Source: an uncultured Spirochaetia bacterium (GTDB taxonomy: Bacteria > Spirochaetota > UBA4802 > JAGODF01). Taken from it: a DNA stretch of 15,752 nucleotides. The stretch covers positions 1 to 15,752 of the forward strand of contig CALCJG010000236.1 of assembly GCA_937967705.1 (NCBI GenBank), written 5' to 3'. The translations under genes were made by a program, and so were the position numbers. Within the stretch, counting starts at the first letter, position 1, and every line of letters begins with the position of its first letter. The notes beneath the pieces are model-generated. The model made no database searches. It was not told the DNA's origin and was given only the letters and a program-made list of their open reading frames with translations. Shown piece by piece: positions 6,691 to 13,231 of this stretch.

Positions 6691-7833
6691 ATGAAAATCG
6701 AGATGCAGCATCATGACTGTAAAACGGATCCGGTGAGCCTGAAGGGGGAGCTGGGACAGCGGGCAGGGCTTGTCTTTATCTTCGGCTGCGGAAATATTCT
6801 TAAAAGAACCGGTGTGATACAGCTCATTCATAAGACCTATCCCGCCGCGGTAATCTGCGGCTGTTCGACAGCGGGGGAGATTTGCGAGACCAGTTTCTAC
6901 ACGGATTCCCTGGTGGTTGCCGCCGCCGCCTTCGATCATACGCGGGTCATGGGGGTCACTATTGACCTTTCAGAAACAACCAGCAGCCGCAACGCCGGGG
7001 AGATCCTGGCGGATAGGCTTGAGAGGGACGGTCTCAGGCATGTTTTCGTCCTGTCTGACGGGATACATGTCAACGGCAGTGATCTTATCCGGGGCCTCTC
7101 GTCACGTCTTCCGGAAAAGATAACCGTTACCGGGGGCCTTGCCGGAGACGCGGACCGTTTCGTCGAGACCGTCGTGGTCCGGGGTGATGTGTCCCTGCCC
7201 AATACGGTATCGGCTCTGGGCTTCTACGGCGAGAGGCTGAAAATCGGCTACGGCTCCATGGGGGGCTGGGACCCCTTCGGTATGGAAAGGGTCGTGACGA
7301 AATCCGAGGGCAATGTGCTCTACGAGCTGGACGGCAAGTCGGCCCTGGATCTCTACAAGAAGTATCTCGGAGAGCACAGCAGCAGTCTTCCTGCTTCTGG
7401 CCTGCTCTTTCCCCTGAGCATACGCAGCCGGGATGGCGGGACGAGCCTGGTGAGAACGGTGCTGGCGGTGGATGAAAAGACCAGCTCCATGACCTTTGCC
7501 GGTGACGTACCCCTGGGGAGCCTGGCCCGCTTCATGAAGTCCAACGTGGACCGCCTGATCGACGGGGCTATGGAGGCCGCCCGGCAGTGTCTCAGAACCG
7601 GCGGCGGTGAGTCCCCGGATCTGGCCGTGCTGATCAGCTGTGTTGGCCGAAGGATGGTGATGAAGCAGCGTGTGGAAGAGGAGATCGAGGGAGTTCAGGA
7701 AATCCTGGGAAACAGAACGGAACTGACGGGGTTTTACTCCTACGGTGAGATCGCTCCCACCGCGGATTCCGCCGAATCCCGGCCGGAACTGCACAATCAG
7801 ACAATGACGATAACGACCTTTTCGGAACGGTGA
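6691..7833 (+). CDS. FIST-domain signal sensor protein
   Basis: This 380-residue protein contains the FIST N and FIST C domains (F-box and intracellular signal transduction proteins), thought to bind small ligands such as amino acids and usually encoded beside signalling proteins. Typical motifs are AAVICGCSTAGEI (52-64), LSDGIHVNGSDLIRGL (121-136), VTGGLAGDADRF (146-157), GYGSMGGWDPFG (186-197), GNVLYELDGKSALDLYKKYL, TFAGDVPLG, LISCVGRR (314-321) and the end GFYSYGEIAP with ELHNQTMTIT. ATG 6691 is chosen over GTG 6646 because GGAG lies 7 nt before it and the promoter places the RNA start at about 6644. There is no signal peptide or membrane helix, so it is cytoplasmic. Its stop is 3 nt before the kinase start, implying a joint sensory module. 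The ligand is unknown. Confidence 0.95.
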   Translation: MKIEMQHHDCKTDPVSLKGELGQRAGLVFIFGCGNILKRTGVIQLIHKTYPAAVICGCSTAGEICETSFYTDSLVVAAAAFDHTRVMGVTIDLSETTSSRNAGEILADRLERDGLRHVFVLSDGIHVNGSDLIRGLSSRLPEKITVTGGLAGDADRFVETVVVRGDVSLPNTVSALGFYGERLKIGYGSMGGWDPFGMERVVTKSEGNVLYELDGKSALDLYKKYLGEHSSSLPASGLLFPLSIRSRDGGTSLVRTVLAVDEKTSSMTFAGDVPLGSLARFMKSNVDRLIDGAMEAARQCLRTGGGESPDLAVLISCVGRRMVMKQRVEEEIEGVQEILGNRTELTGFYSYGEIAPTADSAESRPELHNQTMTITTFSER

Positions 7834-7836
7834 TTC

Positions 7837-9588
7837 ATGGAAGACCTGCATAGCCTGCTCAAGCGTCAGATCAAAAAGCACCTCCTTAATTTCGAAAAGC
7901 TTCCGGAGGAATGGAAAGGTTTTCTTCGGGAGGTTGACCAGGCCTACAAGCAGTCCGATGCGGACAGGCATATGCTGGAGCGGTCGCTGGAATTGAGTTC
8001 CGAGGAACTCCTGGAAACCAACATCGATTTGAGGGAGGCGGGTCTTCGCCTGCAGCAGCAGAACGAGGCCCTCATGAGTTCTGAGCGGAAATACCGCGAA
8101 ATGGTGAACATGCTTCCCCTGGGGATATTCGAGAGCGATCTCGATGGGAAAATCACACTGGCCAATCCTCAGGCCCTGAGCTATTTCGGCTATGAGGAGA
8201 ACGATCTCAAGGCGGGGATCAATCTCTTCGAACTCTGCGCACCCCAGGATCATCGGCGTTTGAGGGAAAACCTGGAGGCCATCGAAAGGGGGACCGCCTC
8301 CGGAGAGAGGGAATATGTTGGCGTACGCAAAAACGGCTCCCTCTTCCATGTTGAGGTCTATACCGCGGGCATACACAGGGAGGGCCACGCAGTGGCCCTC
8401 AGGGGGGTCTTTCTCGACGTATCGGTCAAGAAACGGGCCGAGGAGGAGCTTCTGAAATCCAACAAACTGGAGGCCATCAGCATACTCGCGGGAGGGATCG
8501 CCCACGATTTCAACAATCTCCTGACGGCCATCATGGGCAATATCAGCCTTCTCAAGTTCCGGATACAGGAGAGCGACGAGAGCTATCAGATGCTCAATGA
8601 GGCCATCAAGGCCAGCATCAGGGCCAGGGATTTGACACAGCAGCTTCTCACCTTCTCCCGAGGGGGGGCTCCCGTAAAGGAGAGTGCGCATATCGAGGAG
8701 ATCATACGAGATTCCACGGAGTTCGTTCTCCGGGGGACCAATGTCAACGTTCAGTATGCCATCGACCTGGATCTGAGGACCGACAATGTCGACGTGGGGC
8801 AGATGAGCCAGGTGATCCAGAACATTATCATCAACGCCCAGCAGGCCATGCCCGGGGGGGGAAGGATCGAAATCTCCTGCCGGAATCACGAGCAGGAAGC
8901 ACACCTCACCCCCTTCCTCAAACCGGGCCGGTATATCAAAATAACTGTACAGGACTACGGGGGGGGGATTCCGGGGGATGTTATAAAAAATATCTTCGAT
9001 CCCTATTTTACCACCAAGGAGATGGGAAGCGGCCTGGGGCTTTCCATCTGTTATTCCATCATCCAGCATCATGGTGGCAGCATCTCCGTGGATTCCATCG
9101 AGGGACAGGGTACCGTTATTACCCTTTACATACCCGCGGCTGATGTATCAGTGGAGAGGAACAACCCGGCCAAACCGATAAAAGGACATACTGGGGCCTC
9201 CCGCCGTGTGCTGGTGATGGATGACGAGGGTGACGTCCGTTCCGTCACGGCCAGAATGCTGGAAAACTTCCGATATAGGGTCAGCGTAGCATCCGAGGGA
9301 CAGGAGGCCCTGGATCTCTACGAAAGAGCCCGGCAGTCCGGTGATCCCTATGATCTCGTTATCGCCGATCTTACCGTTCATGAAGGCATGAACGGTAAGG
9401 AACTCATCAAGGAGCTCCTGGATATGGACCCCGATGCCGTTGTCATCGTCGCCAGCGGTTACTTCAACGATCCCGTGCTCGCTGATTATTCCGCTTATGG
9501 TTTCAAGGGATACGTTACCAAACCCTATGCTGCCGAGCACCTGTTGACTGTCATCGACGAGGTACTCAAGGGAAAGGGAAAGGTCTGA
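7837..9588 (+). CDS. Hybrid sensor kinase: coiled coil, PAS, HisKA/HATPase, receiver
   Basis: This is a 583-residue soluble hybrid histidine kinase. Residues about 27-85 are a helical coiled-coil (FLREVDQAYKQSDADRHMLE). A PAS domain spans about 84-205 (YREMVNMLPLGIFESDLDG to GVFLDVSVKKRAEEEL). The dimerisation/phosphoacceptor motif is GGIAHDFNNLLTAIMGN with His223. The ATPase domain shows the N box IINAQQAM (N333), G1 VQDYGGGIP, F box FDPYFTTK and G2 GSGLGLSI. The C-terminal receiver (about 456-580) has VMDDEGDVR, phospho-acceptor IADLTV (D511) and TKPY (K562). There are no transmembrane helices, so it senses cytoplasmic signals, probably through the FIST protein. The start is only 3 nt after the FIST stop with a weak ribosome-binding site, which suggests translational coupling. 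No DNA-binding output gene adjoins it. A perfect inverted repeat lies inside the receiver coding sequence (9370-9399). Confidence 0.95.
   Translation: MEDLHSLLKRQIKKHLLNFEKLPEEWKGFLREVDQAYKQSDADRHMLERSLELSSEELLETNIDLREAGLRLQQQNEALMSSERKYREMVNMLPLGIFESDLDGKITLANPQALSYFGYEENDLKAGINLFELCAPQDHRRLRENLEAIERGTASGEREYVGVRKNGSLFHVEVYTAGIHREGHAVALRGVFLDVSVKKRAEEELLKSNKLEAISILAGGIAHDFNNLLTAIMGNISLLKFRIQESDESYQMLNEAIKASIRARDLTQQLLTFSRGGAPVKESAHIEEIIRDSTEFVLRGTNVNVQYAIDLDLRTDNVDVGQMSQVIQNIIINAQQAMPGGGRIEISCRNHEQEAHLTPFLKPGRYIKITVQDYGGGIPGDVIKNIFDPYFTTKEMGSGLGLSICYSIIQHHGGSISVDSIEGQGTVITLYIPAADVSVERNNPAKPIKGHTGASRRVLVMDDEGDVRSVTARMLENFRYRVSVASEGQEALDLYERARQSGDPYDLVIADLTVHEGMNGKELIKELLDMDPDAVVIVASGYFNDPVLADYSAYGFKGYVTKPYAAEHLLTVIDEVLKGKGKV
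9370..9399. repeat. Perfect 13-bp inverted repeat inside the kinase gene
   Basis: CTTACCGTTCATG (9370-9382) and CATGAACGGTAAG (9387-9399) are exact reverse complements separated by AAGG. The repeat falls in the codons just after the receiver phospho-acceptor Asp (residues about 511-521). In RNA it would form a strong tetraloop hairpin. No T-run follows. Confidence 0.8.
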
Positions 9589-9669
9589 AAAATACTTTCC
9601 GCTTGCAGAATGCCGAGCTGATCCAAAAGCCTCCAGGGATTACGATCTAAAACAGTTCCGTTTACTTAC

Positions 9670-9700
9670 TTGACATTATCCCCCTTTAAACCCCTATAAT
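9670..9700 (+). promoter_or_regulatory. Promoter-like hexamers with long spacer, PstS-like gene
   Basis: A perfect TTGACA (9670-9675) and a perfect TATAAT (9695-9700) are separated by 19 nt, 2 nt longer than optimal. They lie 35 nt before the ATG at 9736. Long spacers are often met in activator-dependent promoters; whether that applies here is inference. No Pho-box-like direct repeat was recognised. Confidence 0.62.
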
Positions 9701-9735
9701 GAGGGCTCTAACTACGCCGCTTCAGGGGTGATTTC

Positions 9736-10581
9736 ATGATTAATAAAAACAGAAGTCTATACCGGGTTTTACCCTGTGTCCTCGCTTTTTTTCTGTCGAT
9801 TGCCTGGGGGTGCGGAAAGGAAAAACCCCCGGTCATCACAATCGCGGGTTCTACGACCATGGCGCCCATGACCGCCAAACTGGCCCAGGCCTATCAGAAA
9901 AAAAATCGTGTGGAAATCGTAATCAGGATGGGGGGATCGCATAACGGCATCAAGGCGCTCCTGGACGGGGATTGCGATATCGCCGATTCCTCGGCGAAGA
10001 TAACACCGAAAGAAAGAGAACTGGCCCTGCGCCGGGGCGCAGTCTTCCGGGAGTTTCTAGCGGCCCGGGATATCATGATCCCCATAGTGCACCCCTCCAA
10101 TCCCCTCACGGACATCACCCTTGACAGCCTGAGAAAGGCTTATCTGGGTAAAATTAAGGACTGGAAGGCCCTGGGGGGAAAGGAGGGACCCATAGAACTG
10201 GTGGGGCGGGACGTCGAATCCGGCACTCACGACGGCTGGGAGCATCTGGTGCAGAAGGACGCCGGCCCTGCGGCGGGGATCGTGCTGAAGAACTCCAACA
10301 GCGCCGTTCTGGCCCATGTGGCCCATGCCCCCGCGTCCCTGGGGTATATCAGCTATTCCTTTCTCAACAGCGAGGTCAAGGCGTTGAGCGTCAACGGTTC
10401 CTCTCCCTGGAAGACCGGGGGGGATGTGAAGGATTACCCCCTTGTGAGGGATCTCTATTATTATGTGAATGAGAAGAATTACCGCAAGGAGGTGCGGGAA
10501 TTCCTGGTCTTCGTTCTCAGCCGGGAGGGGCAGAAGATCGTGCATGAATCTCGAGGTATCCCTGTTGGGGAGTATAAATAG
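9736..10581 (+). CDS. PstS-like phosphate/anion-binding lipoprotein
   Basis: This 281-residue protein begins with basic residues, a hydrophobic helix (VLPCVLAFFLSIAWG) and Cys26, a lipoprotein signal with a loose lipobox A-W-G-C. The mature part is a type-2 periplasmic-binding fold of the PstS group: ITIAGSTTMAPMTAKLAQAY (oxyanion-contact Ser/Thr), MGGSHNGIKALLDGDCDIAD, PIVHPSNPLTDIT and the phosphate-binding VGRDVESGTHDGW. Length is normal for the compact PstS-like family. An AGGGG ribosome-binding site lies 7 nt before the ATG. No pstC, pstA, pstB or phoU follows, so it is an orphan: it may feed a transporter encoded elsewhere or serve in sensing. Phosphate is the likely but unproven ligand. 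Confidence 0.88.
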   Translation: MINKNRSLYRVLPCVLAFFLSIAWGCGKEKPPVITIAGSTTMAPMTAKLAQAYQKKNRVEIVIRMGGSHNGIKALLDGDCDIADSSAKITPKERELALRRGAVFREFLAARDIMIPIVHPSNPLTDITLDSLRKAYLGKIKDWKALGGKEGPIELVGRDVESGTHDGWEHLVQKDAGPAAGIVLKNSNSAVLAHVAHAPASLGYISYSFLNSEVKALSVNGSSPWKTGGDVKDYPLVRDLYYYVNEKNYRKEVREFLVFVLSREGQKIVHESRGIPVGEYK

Positions 10582-10737
10582 CTTAATGAAGAAGGACCGG
10601 TGTGCCGTGAAGATGGGTAGAAACTTGGACATGCCGGATATTAAGGAACTCTGGATAAGAATGATTGCGATCCCGGGATTCAGTGAGGGACGATGGTTTT
10701 GTTGGAATTAATAATTAGTTATATCAGGAGGATATTA
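10582..10737. other. Intergenic region before the outer-membrane barrel gene
   Basis: These 156 nt hold a perfect 10-bp palindrome ATCCCGGGAT (10670-10679), an AT-rich stretch (about 10705-10725) and the strong AGGAGG at 10726-10731. A 41-codon frame from 10586 lacks a ribosome-binding site and is not accepted as a gene. No confident terminator or promoter could be assigned. Confidence 0.35.
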
Positions 10738-11616
10738 ATGAAACGAATCACAATCTGTCTTATGATGGCTGTGGCCCTTTTGGCTTTTTCCCCGTTGTAT
10801 GCCCTGGATTACATTGTGGGGGCCAAGGGGGGCTACTTTTACTGGGAGCCCGTAACCAAGCAGTTTAATGTGGCGGGTTTTCAGGATATCGACCGGGGTA
10901 GCGGCGCCCTCTACGGCCCCATTTTCAGCGTCATCCTCACGCCGGATTTATCCCTCGCCGTATCCGGTCTCATGGGGGAGCAGGGAACGGACTGGCAGAC
11001 ATCCCATAAACTCAATGAAAGAGGCCAATACGTGAGCGGAAATTATGCCTTTACCGCCAAGCGCTACGATCTGGACAGTGCTCTGAGCTATCGTCTGGGG
11101 GAGAGCCTTAAGATCTTTGCAGGATACAAGTATCAGTACCTAAAGTCGTCTTTTAAAACAACCAACATGCGGGTGGAAGGTACGGCACTTAAAGAGATAG
11201 AGTTTCAGGATTTAACCATCAAACAGCCCGCTCACGGGCCTGCCCTGGGTTTAGGTTTTTCCATGCCCCTGGGGAAGGGGTACTTCTTTGCCATCAATCT
11301 CTCCGGCCTTTACATGCGGGGGAGATTTGACATGTCGTCCAATGAATCATTCGGTTATTATAGTAGCAACAGTTTTGCAAGTCCCAACTATCAAAGCGAT
11401 ATCAGCCAGAAGCTGAAAACCACTCAGTACGGAGCCAATCTGGAACCTTCCCTGGGCGTTAATATGGGAGAGGGGATGCCCATCGTGACCCTGGGGGTCC
11501 GCTATCAGTGGATGAAATTGAAGTTTAAAGATGCCCCCACCAATCAGGGTTTTCCGAGCAAATATGTGGATGACAAGGTCTACGGGGTTTTTGTCGGGAT
11601 GATGTATCAGCTTTGA
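10738..11616 (+). CDS. Outer-membrane beta-barrel protein, unknown role
   Basis: The start at 10738 (292 residues) is fixed by AGGAGG 6 nt upstream and by the signal peptide that begins there (MKRITICLMMAVALLAFSPL, then YA before LDY). The mature protein is Gly/Tyr/aromatic-rich with repeated amphipathic strands about 10 residues long (YIVGAKGGYFYWE, SLKIFAGYKYQYL, GPALGLGFSMPL, YFFAINLSGLYMRG, IVTLGVRYQWMKLKF). It ends in YGVFVGMMYQL, the terminal strand expected of outer-membrane barrels. About 10-12 strands seem likely. The strand-turn DMSSNESFGYYSSNSF looks like a surface loop. Function unknown; a porin-like or structural role is possible. It shares a bidirectional terminator with the convergent lipoprotein gene. 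Confidence 0.82.
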   Translation: MKRITICLMMAVALLAFSPLYALDYIVGAKGGYFYWEPVTKQFNVAGFQDIDRGSGALYGPIFSVILTPDLSLAVSGLMGEQGTDWQTSHKLNERGQYVSGNYAFTAKRYDLDSALSYRLGESLKIFAGYKYQYLKSSFKTTNMRVEGTALKEIEFQDLTIKQPAHGPALGLGFSMPLGKGYFFAINLSGLYMRGRFDMSSNESFGYYSSNSFASPNYQSDISQKLKTTQYGANLEPSLGVNMGEGMPIVTLGVRYQWMKLKFKDAPTNQGFPSKYVDDKVYGVFVGMMYQL

Positions 11617-11649
11617 TTTACTTATATGTAGGATTTGCAGGTAAACAAT

Positions 11650-11677
11650 AAGGAGCAGGGACGACCTGCTCCTTTCA
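11650..11677. terminator. Bidirectional terminator between convergent genes
   Basis: AAGGAGCAGG (11650-11659) and CCTGCTCCTT (11665-11674) form a 10-bp stem with loop GACGA. The plus strand continues with T's and C; the minus strand reads into a T-rich stretch (TTATTGTTT). It serves the barrel gene ending at 11616 and the lipoprotein gene ending at 11699. Confidence 0.8.
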
Positions 11678-11698
11678 CGTATCCCGGGCAATGGGCCT

Positions 11699-12475
11699 CT
11701 AGAGAGTCACGGGAATGGCCGCGGTGATCTTCTGCAGATTTTTCTGGGCCTTTTCGTAAGCGGGGTCCAGGCTCACGGCCTTCTTGAAATCGTTCTTAGC
11801 CTTCTCCAGAACCTTTTTAGCTTCGTCATTCTTGCCGGCCTTCTTCAGGTCCTGGGCCTTCTGGTATTCCATCTCCCCCTTGTAATTGACCAGAGAGGCC
11901 TTGACGGATTTGGTTTCCACTTTCGCGGCGATTTTATTCTTCTCTCCCTCCGTCAGCATGGCGTCCAGTGTTTTGGATATCTTGGTCACCAGTTCCTTTT
12001 CCAGGGCGAAAAAGTCATCAGTCTTTCCCGTGACCGAAGAGGTGCCCAGCTGGGAACCGCTCTCCACAGAGAAGACCTGCACCTCGATGCGGAGATTGCC
12101 CTTCATCTCCATAAAGGAGCCGGTGAGGATGTACTTGGCCCCCACCATCTTGCCCAGGGACACCATGTCCTTGGCCTTAACCATGCCGGAGAGCTGAAAC
12201 TCCTGCTCCTTGACCACATCCTTGAGCCGTTCCTTGCTGATGATGTTGAACAGGCCGATGCTCTCGATGTCGGTCATCAACATGGAGGCCAGACCGAATT
12301 CCCAGGGTTTGAACTCCATGGCCCGGCTCTTGGGGGTATTGTTCTTAAAATTGAGGACTACCAGCCCCTTCCTCTGTTCTCTGGGAACTTTACGGAGATA
12401 GGCTTTGTCCGAACCGCCGCAGCTCAGGAAGAAGATCATGAGCAGTGTAAATGTTAGATAATGATTTCTAAACAT
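11699..12475 (-). CDS. CsgG-like lipoprotein with TPR-like tail
   Basis: This 258-residue protein has a short signal (MFRNHYLTFTLLMIFFLSC) with lipidation Cys19 and lipobox F-L-S-C. Residues about 36-178 match the CsgG/GNA1162-type fold: GLVVLNFKNNTP strand, GLASMLMTDIESIGLFNIIS, KERLKDVVKEQEFQLSG, AKDMVSLGKMVGAKYILTGS, RIEVQVFSVESGSQLGTSS and DDFFALEKELVTKISKTLDA. The end (about 196-250) is Lys/Glu/Ala-rich helix with one TPR-like unit (FKKAVSLDPAYEKAQKNL). CsgG relatives form or assist outer-membrane secretion assemblies; without curli genes nearby, a general envelope role is the safest call. AAAGGAG lies 7 nt before the ATG. Confidence 0.85.
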   Translation of the reverse strand: MFRNHYLTFTLLMIFFLSCGGSDKAYLRKVPREQRKGLVVLNFKNNTPKSRAMEFKPWEFGLASMLMTDIESIGLFNIISKERLKDVVKEQEFQLSGMVKAKDMVSLGKMVGAKYILTGSFMEMKGNLRIEVQVFSVESGSQLGTSSVTGKTDDFFALEKELVTKISKTLDAMLTEGEKNKIAAKVETKSVKASLVNYKGEMEYQKAQDLKKAGKNDEAKKVLEKAKNDFKKAVSLDPAYEKAQKNLQKITAAIPVTL

Positions 12476-12513
12476 CCTTTTACTCCTTTAGAATCTTATA
12501 AGTGTATTTGATA

Positions 12514-12553
12514 TGCCTAGGCAGTATAATTCCTAACTCTGAGAAGATTGCAA
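12514..12553 (-). promoter_or_regulatory. Candidate promoter and palindromic operator for the CsgG-like gene
   Basis: On the minus strand TTGCAA (12548-12553), a 19-nt spacer and TATACT (12523-12528) form a candidate promoter. Directly downstream, overlapping the last -10 base, is the perfect palindrome TGCCTAGGCA (12514-12523), where a repressor could sit near the transcription start. The rest of the 12476-12655 divergent region includes a plus-strand TTGACG (12566-12571), which lacks a good -10 at 17 nt. Confidence 0.35.
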
Positions 12554-12655
12554 GCCTAATTTATCTTGACGCAAAGATATTTTCCCTGTTAACTGATAGA
12601 TGATATGCTTTAGATGATTAATGGCAGCGAGCATTAGGAGAGAGAAGGTTCGAGT

Positions 12656-13156
12656 ATGACACAGTGGAAAGCAAAGATCCAAAAATTCATGGGGTATGCC
12701 CTTCTTTTTTTCGGGATTTTCGTAATGGTTATAGGCATAGCCATGATGTTCGATGAAAAGGAAGAAAAATCCCAATCCCTATCCATCGCCGTGGCCTCTT
12801 CGGCTTTCAGCGCACCGGGAGTCATACTGCTGGTTCTGGCGCGCAAAGCCCTGAGGGAGAAGGAGTGGTTGGAAAGTGCAACCAGTATAATCAAATCCTA
12901 CCGGCGTATCACCCTGGTCGATCTTGCTCAGAAATTGAATGTACCCATCCCCCGGGCCTCACGGCTGCTCTCCCGGGCTCTGGCCCTCAATATGATCAAG
13001 GGGCATTTCGACCGCACCACCGATGAGTTCTTCACCGATGAGGCCGTGACGCACAGGAGTCAGTTCCGGTACTGTCCCGGATGCGGAGCGCCCCTGGACA
13101 GGGTCTATCTGGAAGGGGAGACCATACGCTGTACGAGCTGTGGTCTGAATTTCTAA
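12656..13156 (+). CDS. Two-TM, winged-helix, zinc-ribbon protein, unknown
   Basis: A 166-residue protein with three parts. Two hydrophobic helices (about 12-31 FMGYALLFFGIFVMVIGIAM and 42-62) form a membrane hairpin. Residues about 70-130 look like a winged helix (ATSIIKSYRRITLVDLAQKL, then VPIPRASRLLSRALALNMIK). The C-terminus is a zinc ribbon with Cys140/143 (CPGCG) and Cys159/162 (CTSCG). AAGG lies 7 nt before the ATG. Membrane-tethered winged-helix/zinc-ribbon proteins of this size are usually annotated as hypothetical. A regulatory or nucleic-acid-binding role is inference. It converges on the large zinc-ribbon/DUF4389 gene, with a terminator overlapping its stop codon. Confidence 0.82.
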   Translation: MTQWKAKIQKFMGYALLFFGIFVMVIGIAMMFDEKEEKSQSLSIAVASSAFSAPGVILLVLARKALREKEWLESATSIIKSYRRITLVDLAQKLNVPIPRASRLLSRALALNMIKGHFDRTTDEFFTDEAVTHRSQFRYCPGCGAPLDRVYLEGETIRCTSCGLNF

Positions 13157-13187
13157 AAAAAAACACCTGAATGCCAGGTGTTTTTTT
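13155..13187. terminator. Bidirectional Rho-independent terminator
   Basis: CACCTG (13164-13169) and CAGGTG (13175-13180) with loop AATGC are flanked by nine A's on the left and seven T's on the right, so either strand gives a stem followed by a U-tract. The A-run begins within the stop codon of the upstream gene. It serves both convergent genes. Confidence 0.93.
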
Positions 13188-13211
13188 GGGGAATGCTTTA
13201 TTTCCTTCCCG

Positions 13212-13228
13212 GGATATGAATCATATCC
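13212..13228. repeat. Short hairpin between terminator and DUF4389 gene stop
   Basis: GGATATG (13212-13218) and CATATCC (13222-13228) form a perfect 7-bp stem with a 3-nt loop, 3 nt from the stop of the minus-strand gene. It has no T-run and is probably an accessory 3'-end structure. Confidence 0.4.
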
Positions 13229-13231
13229 TGA

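Noticed and set aside
7102..9072. 656-codon open frame on the minus strand opposite the FIST and kinase genes
   Set aside because: It runs antisense across two well-recognised proteins and their gene boundary, contains no recognisable domain, and is explained by GC-rich codon use on the plus strand.
10586..10711. 41-codon frame between the PstS-like and barrel genes
   Set aside because: No ribosome-binding site, unusual composition (Trp/Met-rich) and no family resemblance.
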